Of a stretch of DNA of 5,566 nucleotides, positions 1 through 5,471 are shown piece after piece. The position numbers and the translations under genes are program-made. The notes beneath the pieces are model-generated. The model was not told the origin of the DNA, did no database searches, and was given only the letters and a program-made list of their open reading frames with translations. Position 1 is the first letter of the stretch, and each line of letters starts with the position of its first letter. The stretch is from Bacteroidales bacterium (GTDB lineage: Bacteria > Bacteroidota > Bacteroidia > Bacteroidales > UBA4181), in assembly GCA_031259205.1 (NCBI GenBank), contig JAIRLS010000082.1, positions 1-5,566 of the forward strand, in the 5' to 3' direction.

Positions 1-96
1 ACAGGTTATATTATGGAATATGGCAACGAAACAGATGAATTGCGAACGTTTCAAAAATATATTGTTACTTTTACTGAACACTCAAGTATGGAATGA
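1..96 (+). CDS. C-terminal fragment of an unidentified protein, cut by the window edge
   Basis: Frame 1 is open from the first base to a TGA at 94-96, giving 31 residues that end in TEHSSME. The composition is protein-like (TDELRTFQKYIVTFTEH), but no family can be named from so short a tail. The gene would run in the same direction as the membrane protein and sigma factor that follow, with 33 bases between its stop and the next ATG. An internal ATG at 13 could also start a tiny ORF, but a truncated longer gene is more likely. This is inference from an open frame only. Confidence 0.4.
   Translation, partial: TGYIMEYGNETDELRTFQKYIVTFTEHSSME
40..73 (+). promoter_or_regulatory. Candidate Bacteroidetes-type promoter for the membrane protein-sigma factor unit
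   Basis: TTG at 40-42 lies 26 bases (start to start) ahead of TACTTTTA at 66-73, which matches 7 of the 8 positions of the Bacteroidetes -7 consensus TAnnTTTG, missing only the final G. The same 26-base spacing is seen in the better-matching promoter ahead of glsB. Transcription would begin near 78-80, leaving a 50-base AT-rich leader before the ATG at 130. It overlaps the possible tail of the upstream gene, and AT-rich DNA yields such matches by chance. Confidence 0.25.
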
Positions 97-129
97 ATTA
101 AAAACAGTTACAATTAAAAATAAACAGTT

Positions 130-507
130 ATGAATAGAAGATTGCATTTTTTTGCTCATGTAATTTGTGGATTAGGGGCAGTAGCCGGATTCGGCGCCAT
201 ATTCATGTTATTATGGAATGCGCTTGTTCCCTCCATCTTTGGAATCACTGCCATAAACTTTTGGCAGGCGTTAGGTTTGTTGATTTTACTCGCCGGATTG
301 AGTAAATTTATGGTTATCTCGGCATTTTTAGGGATGAGAGGATACAGACATAATCCCATCCATGAAAAATGGCGTAAAATGACTCCCGAAAAACGGGAGG
401 AATTTATCCGCCGCCACCGGCATTTCGGTCATTTCAATCGCGATTCGTTTAACAAAGAGGACGAGTCTGAAAAGAGCGATCAACGTGGCGAAGGCAAACA
501 GGGATAA
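130..507 (+). CDS. Small two-helix membrane protein paired with an ECF sigma factor
   Basis: A 125-residue protein with two predicted transmembrane helices, about residues 8-30 and 43-67, joined by a short loop (LVPSIFGITAINFWQ). A charged tail follows, containing WRKMTPEKREEFIRRHRHFGHF (about 81-102) and ending in an acidic, low-complexity stretch. The loop and the MTPE-REEF segment resemble small uncharacterised Bacteroidetes membrane proteins often found next to ECF sigma factors; this is from memory of the family, not a search. The ATG at 130 follows an A-rich leader with no clear Shine-Dalgarno site. The 3' end overlaps the sigma factor gene by 23 bases, so the two are probably co-transcribed and translationally coupled. 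A role in sensing or in holding the sigma factor at the membrane is plausible but is inference: no recognisable anti-sigma domain (zinc-binding or FecR-like) is visible. Confidence 0.8.
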   Translation: MNRRLHFFAHVICGLGAVAGFGAIFMLLWNALVPSIFGITAINFWQALGLLILLAGLSKFMVISAFLGMRGYRHNPIHEKWRKMTPEKREEFIRRHRHFGHFNRDSFNKEDESEKSDQRGEGKQG

Positions 508-1054
508 TCTCGAAAAACTGATTGCAGCGTATCAACCGCGATTGATATCTTTTATCCGCCGGCGGGTTAATAATGCGGAAGATGTGGAAGATATTATGCA
601 GGACGTTTTTTATCAGCTGGTAAAAACGGTCGAAACCTCCATGCGCCCGATAGAACAGGTGGCGGCATGGCTGTACCGCGTCGCACGGAACATGATTATC
701 AACAGGGATAAAAAGAAACGGGAGGAAGAGTTCCCCACATTCCGTTATGACAAAGAAGGCTTTTTAGCGGAAGAGCCGTCCGACGTCCTGTTCGGTAATG
801 ACAGCGAGCCGGCAACGCCCGAAACGGAATATTTGAGGTCGCTGGTGTGGAAAGAACTTGAAGCAGCCCTTTCCGAATTGCCACCCGAACAAAGGGATGC
901 ATTCGAACTGATGGAATTAGACGGATTGCCGGTAAAGGAAGTGGCAAAGATTGCGGGAGTCCCTGTCGGTACGTTGCTGTCCCGCAAGCATTATGCCGTT
1001 GTACACCTGCGAAAACGGATGAAAGAACTGTATGACGATATTCTTCGCTACTGA
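485..1054 (+). CDS. ECF-type RNA polymerase sigma factor (sigma-70 family)
   Basis: A 189-residue protein of usual length for an extracytoplasmic-function sigma factor, which directs RNA polymerase to a small regulon. Region 2 covers about residues 8-80, with the core-binding stretch EDVEDIMQDVFYQL (32-45) and the -10-recognition helix AAWLYRVARNMIINR (60-74). A variable linker rich in E, D and P follows (about 81-117). Region 4 spans about 120-182, with ALSELPPEQRDAFELMELDG and a helix-turn-helix around PVKEVAKIAGVPVGTLLSRK (149-168). GTG at 485 is chosen because there is no ATG until Met38, inside region 2, and the GTG gives the normal N-terminus. The start lies inside the preceding membrane-protein gene. 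No dedicated anti-sigma factor follows; the next gene is convergent. Regulon and trigger cannot be read from the sequence. Confidence 0.92.
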   Translation: MAKANRDNLEKLIAAYQPRLISFIRRRVNNAEDVEDIMQDVFYQLVKTVETSMRPIEQVAAWLYRVARNMIINRDKKKREEEFPTFRYDKEGFLAEEPSDVLFGNDSEPATPETEYLRSLVWKELEAALSELPPEQRDAFELMELDGLPVKEVAKIAGVPVGTLLSRKHYAVVHLRKRMKELYDDILRY

Positions 1055-1072
1055 TTGCCCGTAATAGCATGT

Positions 1073-1140
1073 ATATCAATACGCATCATTGCCCGTCAGG
1101 ACATCCCTTTTCCTATTGATATTGTTCCCTTGACGGACAA
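1073..1140. repeat. Two interlocking inverted repeats in the convergent intergenic gap
   Basis: ATATCAATA (1073-1081) pairs perfectly with TATTGATAT (1114-1122). TTGCCCGTCA (1089-1098) pairs at 9 of 10 positions with TGACGGACAA (1131-1140). The arms alternate, so the two stems cannot form as a simple nested structure; they are either alternatives or a pseudoknot. ATTGCCCGT also occurs as a direct repeat at 1054-1062 and 1088-1096. The position between converging stop codons (1054 and 1155) suggests a role in ending transcription from both sides, but neither stem has an adjacent T-run, so this is not a canonical terminator. Confidence 0.4.
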
Positions 1141-1154
1141 TAATATAACTGCTT

Positions 1155-2372
1155 TCATTTACCGTATTCATCATTCTTGCGAGGTTTCACATGCGGTAGG
1201 AAGACGGCCACGACGCCCATCAGGGGGATGAATGCGCAGATTTTATAGACATATTCCAGCCCGTTGTTGTCGGCGAGGGAGCCGAGTATGGCTGCGGCGA
1301 TGCCTGCAATACCGAAGGCAAGTCCGAAGAAAAGCCCTGAAATCAGTCCTATTTTGGTGGGAAGCAGTTCCTGTGCATATACCAGAATGGCGGAAAAGGC
1401 CGATGAGAGGATGATGCCGATCATCACGCTGAGGACGCATGTCCATGTCAGGTTGGCATAGGGCATCATCAGCGAGAAGGGCGCCGTTCCGAGGATTGAA
1501 AACCAGATGACCCACTTTCTGCCGAACCTGTCGCCGATGGGGCCTCCCAGGAAAGTACCTGCCGCAGAAGCCAACAAATACACGAAAAGGAAAATCTGCG
1601 ATTCCTGATTGGTGAGGCTGAACTTCTCAATCAGATAGAAGGTGTAAAAACTGCCTAAGCTGGCCGTATAAGCATGTTTGGAAAATATCAGCACCAAAAG
1701 GATGAACAGGGAGAAATAGATTTTCTTTTTGGTTAACCGTACGCGGTGGATGATTGTTGGAGGGACGGCGCCTGTTCGCGCCGACCTGATGACGGATTTG
1801 TACCACCGGACGACAGGCGTTTTGGTGAGCAGCGAAATAATGGCGATGCCTGCCAATATTACGATATACCGTTGTCCGTGTGGCGCCACGATAGCCGCAG
1901 CCAGCAACGGGCCGAGAGCGCCGCCGAAATTGCCGCCTACCTGAAAAATGGACTGTGCAAGTCCGTGCCTGCCGCCCGAAGCATGGTGCGTCAATCGCGA
2001 CGCTTCGGGGTGGATGACGGATGATCCCAAGCCGACGAAAGCAACCGAAAGCATCACCCAATGGATGGAAGGGGCAAATGCCAGAATGACCAGACCGGTC
2101 ATCGTTGAAATAGTTCCGGCGCTCAAGTACCACGGTCGGGGGTATTTGTCGAACACAATTCCCGCAACAGGCTGGAAAACGGAAGCGCATATCTGGTAGA
2201 CGAAGACAATCCACCCGATCTGCCCGAAGGTGAGGGAAAGCTGATCCCTAATGACGGGATATACCGCAGAAACGGCGGATTGAAAGGCGTCGTTGAACAG
2301 GTGAGCAAGGCTCAGGTATAAAAGAATGGAGAGAGACGTCCCCGTATGTGGTGATGATATTTTCACGGTCAC
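1155..2372 (-). CDS. fsr: Fsr-type major facilitator efflux transporter (fosmidomycin resistance protein homologue)
   Basis: A multi-helix inner-membrane exporter of about 405 residues, near the 406 of E. coli Fsr, which exports fosmidomycin by proton antiport. Shared Fsr signatures are LAHLFNDAFQSAV near the N-terminus, QPVAGIVFDKYPRPW in the loop after helix 2, GSSVIHPEASR, and GGRHGLAQSIFQVGGNFG followed by GPLLAAAIV. A typical major facilitator loop motif, GDRFGRK, sits at the mid-protein repeat, and about twelve hydrophobic segments are visible. The true substrate here is unknown. The start is uncertain. The open frame reaches a TTG at 2396, but that codon lies in the T-run of the terminator below. 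I prefer GTG at 2372, which follows an A-rich stretch; GTG at 2366 is also possible. No ATG occurs before helix 3. No promoter was recognised, so it may depend on read-through from glsBA or on an unrecognised promoter inside the end of glsA. Confidence 0.9.
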   Translation of the reverse strand: MTVKISSPHTGTSLSILLYLSLAHLFNDAFQSAVSAVYPVIRDQLSLTFGQIGWIVFVYQICASVFQPVAGIVFDKYPRPWYLSAGTISTMTGLVILAFAPSIHWVMLSVAFVGLGSSVIHPEASRLTHHASGGRHGLAQSIFQVGGNFGGALGPLLAAAIVAPHGQRYIVILAGIAIISLLTKTPVVRWYKSVIRSARTGAVPPTIIHRVRLTKKKIYFSLFILLVLIFSKHAYTASLGSFYTFYLIEKFSLTNQESQIFLFVYLLASAAGTFLGGPIGDRFGRKWVIWFSILGTAPFSLMMPYANLTWTCVLSVMIGIILSSAFSAILVYAQELLPTKIGLISGLFFGLAFGIAGIAAAILGSLADNNGLEYVYKICAFIPLMGVVAVFLPHVKPRKNDEYGK

Positions 2373-2394
2373 TTTGTTTTTCTTGAAGCCTATC

Positions 2395-2421
2395 AAAAAG
2401 GATGCCGTAACCGTAGCATCC
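2395..2421 (-). terminator. Rho-independent terminator after glsA
   Basis: Read on the minus strand, GGATGC (2421-2416) and GCATCC (2405-2400) form a perfect 6-bp stem immediately followed by TTTTT (2399-2395). The 10-base loop can close further with a 2-bp CG stem around GTTA. It lies 50 bases beyond the glsA stop codon and just ahead of the fsr coding region, so it would end the glsB-glsA transcript or attenuate read-through into fsr. Confidence 0.6.
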
Positions 2422-2470
2422 CGGAATCAGGGTACATTTTTTCTTCCTGCGGCAACCATTCGTTGCGGCA

Positions 2471-3841
2471 TTATGCCGGCAACAATTCGTCCAGCATCGC
2501 GACAATTTCCTTTCGCAGTTCAATGGCTCGCAAGTAGAACCGGTCGCCGCGAAACCAGAAACGGAAACGGCGGAACCGGTTGAACTGCTTCCCAACGATG
2601 ATTTTACTGTGAATGTAGATAATCAGGCTGATCGGAAGAGTTACCAGAAACAGGAGCGCCATCCATAACTTGCCTGTCATGTACCACGCCGTAACGAACA
2701 GTATCATATACCATATCGGAAAGGCAAACAGTACGCCGATCACAAAATGGAATGACGAATGAAGCATTTGGTCTTTGATGCGCCTTGTGAAAAACGTACT
2801 TGTGTTGAACGGTATGGCATTGAACACGAAGCCATAGATGATAAACGGGATGACCAGTAAGGCCAGAAGGAAACGCAGCAGGAAAGTGCCGAAAGAGAGT
2901 TTTTGCCGGAAAATCCAGTCGCGCAGGTATATCTTGTCCAGCAACCGTCCATATTCTTTGGCTGTTTTCAGCAAGCGGTCGTAGCGAGGGGGATTTTCTT
3001 CTCGCAGCCGGTTGATCGACGCCACGATTTCCTTGTCGGCTGCCAGCAGGTTAGGGAAGTAACGCACGGATTTTTTTCGTTTCCGCAGGTAGTTTCGGTC
3101 ATACAGGGTACGGAGCAGGTTGTATTCTTCGTACAGCGACTTGTCTTCGATGTCGAGCATCAAATCTTTTACTTTTTCGCGGGCGCGGTCGGTGAGTATT
3201 TTTTGGGCGCGTTGGGGGTGTTGCCTGTAGGTTTCGTACAGGTCTTCAAATGTAAAAGGTTCGCCGATAGCGATGATCAGTTTGTTCTGCACTCCGAAAT
3301 AATCGGAGTAATGATTGGACATGGGCAGGATGTGGATGCGTTTTTCAAAGTTCGTCAGTTCTGCCGCTTTAAAGGCGATGCGGGCAAATCCTTTTTTGAA
3401 TGTTCCCAGATGGTGGCAGTCTTCATGCCCTGCTTCCGGGAACAGGCATACCACGCCGTTATTAACAAGCACTTTTGCCGACTGGTTGAAGATTTCGGCA
3501 TTGTCGTCAAGTCCTTCCTTGCCGACGTCCACCGAACGGAAAGCGGGCATGATTTTCAGCCAGCGCAGCAGTATTGCCGCTATTTTGTACCGGAAGATAT
3601 CCGCTCGTGCAATGAATACCACGTAGCGCCCGTCCCGTCTGAAAGAAAACAGGATTCCCAAAGCGTCCGTCAAGCCGTTTTGATGGTTGCTGATAGCGAC
3701 AACGGGTTCTCCGTGAGGAATCCGCTCCTTATGCAGCACGTAGTAGCGGGAATAATAAATGAAATTGTGGACGAAATTGACGTATCCGTACAATATCCGG
3801 TAATGGATATTGGTTTTGCTGATGTTCTCGAAACTAATCAT
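2471..3841 (-). CDS. glsA: Glycine lipid O-acyltransferase (1-acylglycerol-phosphate acyltransferase family)
   Basis: A 456-residue membrane acyltransferase of the PlsC superfamily. In Bacteroides, GlsA adds a second acyl chain to the hydroxyl of N-acyl-3-hydroxy-fatty-acyl glycine to make glycine lipid. The catalytic block is NHQNGLTD (52-59), with His53 and Asp59 separated by five residues rather than the usual four; a similar spacing occurs in yeast Gat-type acyltransferases. Further acyltransferase motifs are FRSVDVGKEG (101-110) and FPEAGH (134-139), followed by HHLGTFKKGFARIAF, then a hydrophobic ILPM...IAIGEPF strand (171-196). A basic, charged middle region (about 205-315) precedes two or three transmembrane segments (about 318-340, 365-388 and 391-412) and a basic tail. 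The ATG overlaps the end of glsB by 8 bases, showing tight coupling. The family assignment is firm; the substrate rests on the pairing with glsB. Confidence 0.88.
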   Translation of the reverse strand: MISFENISKTNIHYRILYGYVNFVHNFIYYSRYYVLHKERIPHGEPVVAISNHQNGLTDALGILFSFRRDGRYVVFIARADIFRYKIAAILLRWLKIMPAFRSVDVGKEGLDDNAEIFNQSAKVLVNNGVVCLFPEAGHEDCHHLGTFKKGFARIAFKAAELTNFEKRIHILPMSNHYSDYFGVQNKLIIAIGEPFTFEDLYETYRQHPQRAQKILTDRAREKVKDLMLDIEDKSLYEEYNLLRTLYDRNYLRKRKKSVRYFPNLLAADKEIVASINRLREENPPRYDRLLKTAKEYGRLLDKIYLRDWIFRQKLSFGTFLLRFLLALLVIPFIIYGFVFNAIPFNTSTFFTRRIKDQMLHSSFHFVIGVLFAFPIWYMILFVTAWYMTGKLWMALLFLVTLPISLIIYIHSKIIVGKQFNRFRRFRFWFRGDRFYLRAIELRKEIVAMLDELLPA

Positions 3842-4787
3842 CTTTTTTCCCGTTATGGTTTTGATAAGTTGAAATGTGACGTTCCACCTTGCTTCCGTAG
3901 ATGTCGTTGATGGTGATCATCAAACCGGTTTCTTCCACTCCGCCGAAGAAGGGATTAAGGGCAGTTCCGAAAATCCGCATAGACGGCGACAGGTTCATGT
4001 AGGAATTGATCATGGGCGGAATATTTTCCCCGTAACTTCTTACTTTCTGGAAGAGTATCCTGTAATCGTCTTCGTAGGTGTTGCCCGTGAAGATGCGGTT
4101 CATTTCATTTTCGTCGATCTCCGGTTGAAGGAGCAGGTTTTCCCGGGGGTAAATCAACCGTTCCCTGTCGCCGAAATGTTTGTTAAGGAAGTACAGGATC
4201 ATGTTGCGGGCATTTTTGTTGTAGGAGGTGTACATGGTGGCTTTGCCGAGGAAATAACGCTTGTCGGGATTCCGCACTACCAGCGCTCCCAAGCCGTCCC
4301 ACAAATTATCCAGCGAGTACATCCCCTTCCCGAAACGGTTGGTGGATTGAAAAGCGGGTTGTACGAACGAACGTCCCAACTCAATGGTGTACGGCAGGTA
4401 TTCCTTGACGAAAGTGTCGGAAAAATGGAACAGTTCTGCCGTTGCCAGATTAATGAGGCCATCCGTACCGACGTAGGTTTCGTCGCAAACATGGAACCGG
4501 TAGCCGCCGAGGATTTCCTGTTCCGAGCCGTCCCACACGACCAATTGCTTGTAAGGATTTTCGGCAACGTCGTAATGGTCAATATCTATTTCCTCGCCCG
4601 TGCCGCCGCCGGCATAACGGAACGACAACTCGCGCAAGCGTCCTATCTCCCGCATCACGTTCGGCGAATCATTGCCCGAAACCACATACAAATCGTTATT
4701 GAGTTTGTTGGTTTTGCGCAAAAACTTGTCCGGCGTCAATTCCTTCAATAAAAGCTGTTTATCAACAGGTGCAATAATATCTTTCAT
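3834..4787 (-). CDS. glsB: Glycine N-acyltransferase of glycine lipid synthesis (GNAT-like, hemolysin-type acyltransferase family)
   Basis: A 317-residue cytoplasmic acyltransferase of the OlsB/GlsB group (often annotated as GNAT or hemolysin-like). In Bacteroides, GlsB transfers a 3-hydroxyacyl chain, probably from acyl carrier protein, to the amino group of glycine, giving commendamide-type products that GlsA then O-acylates. Visible hallmarks are MREIGRLRELSFRYAGGGTG (45-64) followed by EEIDIDHYD (65-73), the strand LVVWDGSEQEILGGYRF (82-98), the ELGRSFVQPAFQ motif (136-147) typical of this family, and RYFLGKATMYTSYN (177-190). The C-terminal part contains NIPPMINSYMNLSP (255-268) and GLMITINDIYG (288-298). 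ATG at 4787 follows a run of eight A residues, a common initiation context in Bacteroidetes. It is the first gene of a glsB-glsA operon. Enzyme family is clear; the glycine substrate is inferred from the paired gene. Confidence 0.88.
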   Translation of the reverse strand: MKDIIAPVDKQLLLKELTPDKFLRKTNKLNNDLYVVSGNDSPNVMREIGRLRELSFRYAGGGTGEEIDIDHYDVAENPYKQLVVWDGSEQEILGGYRFHVCDETYVGTDGLINLATAELFHFSDTFVKEYLPYTIELGRSFVQPAFQSTNRFGKGMYSLDNLWDGLGALVVRNPDKRYFLGKATMYTSYNKNARNMILYFLNKHFGDRERLIYPRENLLLQPEIDENEMNRIFTGNTYEDDYRILFQKVRSYGENIPPMINSYMNLSPSMRIFGTALNPFFGGVEETGLMITINDIYGSKVERHISTYQNHNGKKDD

Positions 4788-4826
4788 TTTTTTTTACCAA
4801 TAAATTCCACATCAAAGTAGGTTTTG

Positions 4827-4860
4827 CAAAAGTAGGAAAATTCGATTGTTTTTACCACAA
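4827..4860 (-). promoter_or_regulatory. Bacteroidetes-type promoter of glsB-glsA
   Basis: On the minus strand TACTTTTG (4834-4827) matches the Bacteroidetes -7 consensus TAnnTTTG at all fixed positions. A TTG (4860-4858) lies 26 bases upstream, where the TTTG-like -33 element is expected. Transcription would begin near 4822, giving a leader of about 35 bases before the glsB ATG. Confidence 0.6.
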
Positions 4861-4861
4861 C

Positions 4862-5290
4862 GCTTTTAATGGATATTTTCATACAAAAATATGGAATTTT
4901 ACATGTTTGGCAGGATTCGACGCCGGATGAGCGGCAGGGGCGGAACATAAACAAGCGTTAGCGTCATGTCGGCAAAATATTGTCGTCATCCTGTGTTTGC
5001 GAGGCGCGAAGCCATCCGGAAAATTTATTTCATAAAATCACGCCGTGCGCAGTAGCGTAACGTGTCCTCCTTGTGGGAGGTCTTATTACGGTTTATTATA
5101 CTATACTCGATATGATTCTGCGGTAATTTTTACCGGATGGCAGTGGTTTTTTTTATTTCCGGAGATATTCTCCAGAGTATGCGGCTCCGACAAAGCCGAA
5201 ATTGATGTGAAAGAAAGCGAAGTGGAAAGTCTTAACCCAATTTGGCATGTCCGCTCGCGTAACTGACTTGTAATCGCGCGTAAGTGTTGT
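4862..5290. other. Gene-poor stretch upstream of glsB with small hairpins
   Basis: No gene can be supported here. The only longer open frame (73 codons from GTG at 5045 to 5266) matches no family I recognise. Small structures seen: CCTCC/GGAGG around 5 bases (5066-5080), enclosed symmetrically by CGTAA/TTACG (5056-5060 and 5086-5090); CGGTAA-TTT-TTACCG (5121-5135), followed 11 bases later by a run of eight T (5147-5154); and GGAGA-TAT-TCTCC (5161-5173). GCCATCCGG (5011-5019) and CCGGATGGC (5133-5141) form a perfect 9-bp inverted repeat 113 bases apart. The region may be decayed mobile or repeat DNA. Confidence 0.4.
4984..5018 (+). repeat. Possible degenerate dispersed intergenic repeat
   Basis: The stretch begins CGTCATCC and contains TTGCGAGGCGCGAAGCCATCC. 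It resembles a class of dispersed intergenic repeats in several bacteria that read like CGTCATTGCGAGG followed by GCGAAGCAATCC. The resemblance is from memory; genome copy number is needed to decide. Confidence 0.25.
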
Positions 5291-5389
5291 CTGCACTTTT
5301 TACCTTACCTTATCTTTTAGTTGGTTTATCAGGAGAAACTAATCTGTTCCATACCTGAAACTAAGTTATTTCGATTTGTATTTTATTAT

Positions 5390-5471
5390 TATGACCTACA
5401 TCACAGTATATTGTGACGTAGGTCACAATATACTGTGATGTAGGTCACATATAATTGTGATGTAGGCCACA
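5390..5471. promoter_or_regulatory. Array of four CRP/FNR-like palindromic sites at 22-bp spacing
   Basis: Four 16-bp units start at 5390, 5412, 5434 and 5456, exactly 22 bp apart. Units 2 and 3 are TGTGACGTAGGTCACA and TGTGATGTAGGTCACA, both matching the CRP-type pattern TGTGA-N6-TCACA. Unit 4 is TGTGATGTAGGCCACA, one change in the right half-site. Unit 1, TATGACCTACATCACA, is the same sequence inverted with one change at its edge. The six-base centres are also conserved, which a generic CRP site would not require. Spacers are AT-only or nearly so (GTATAT, ATATAC, TATAAT). A 22-bp period is about two helical turns, placing all sites on one DNA face. A CRP/FNR-family regulator is the simplest reading. 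TTAATTTG at 5482-5489, 7 of 8 to the -7 consensus, could be the controlled promoter for a gene beyond the window. Confidence 0.6.
5392..5447. repeat. Perfect 26-bp inverted repeat with 4-base centre
   Basis: Bases 5392-5417 are the exact reverse complement of 5422-5447, with GTAG (5418-5421) between. The symmetry arises because site 1 of the array is inverted relative to site 3 around the self-palindromic site 2, and because spacers GTATAT and ATATAC are also reverse complements. It can extrude as a cruciform or, if transcribed, fold into a long hairpin. Confidence 0.85.

Noticed and set aside
1627..2214. 195-codon minus-strand frame
   Set aside because: It overlaps the fsr coding sequence in another frame and has no membrane or domain pattern of its own.
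2903..3910. 335-codon open frame on the plus strand
   Set aside because: It lies entirely antisense to glsA and the glsA-glsB junction, whose acyltransferase motifs are unmistakable. Its translation shows no domain and is dominated by F, V and Q from the complementary codon bias.
3876..4751. 291-codon open frame on the plus strand
   Set aside because: Antisense shadow of glsB; no recognisable motif, while the minus-strand frame carries the full family signature set.
5045..5266. 73-codon open frame starting at GTG with a CPPC motif
   Set aside because: No homology recognised, no promoter or good initiation context, and the frame runs through several hairpins and a T-run. A decayed gene fragment cannot be excluded.
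5390..5471. CRISPR array interpretation of the 22-bp repeats
   Set aside because: Units are contiguous with 6-bp AT spacers, far too short for CRISPR spacers, and one unit is inverted.
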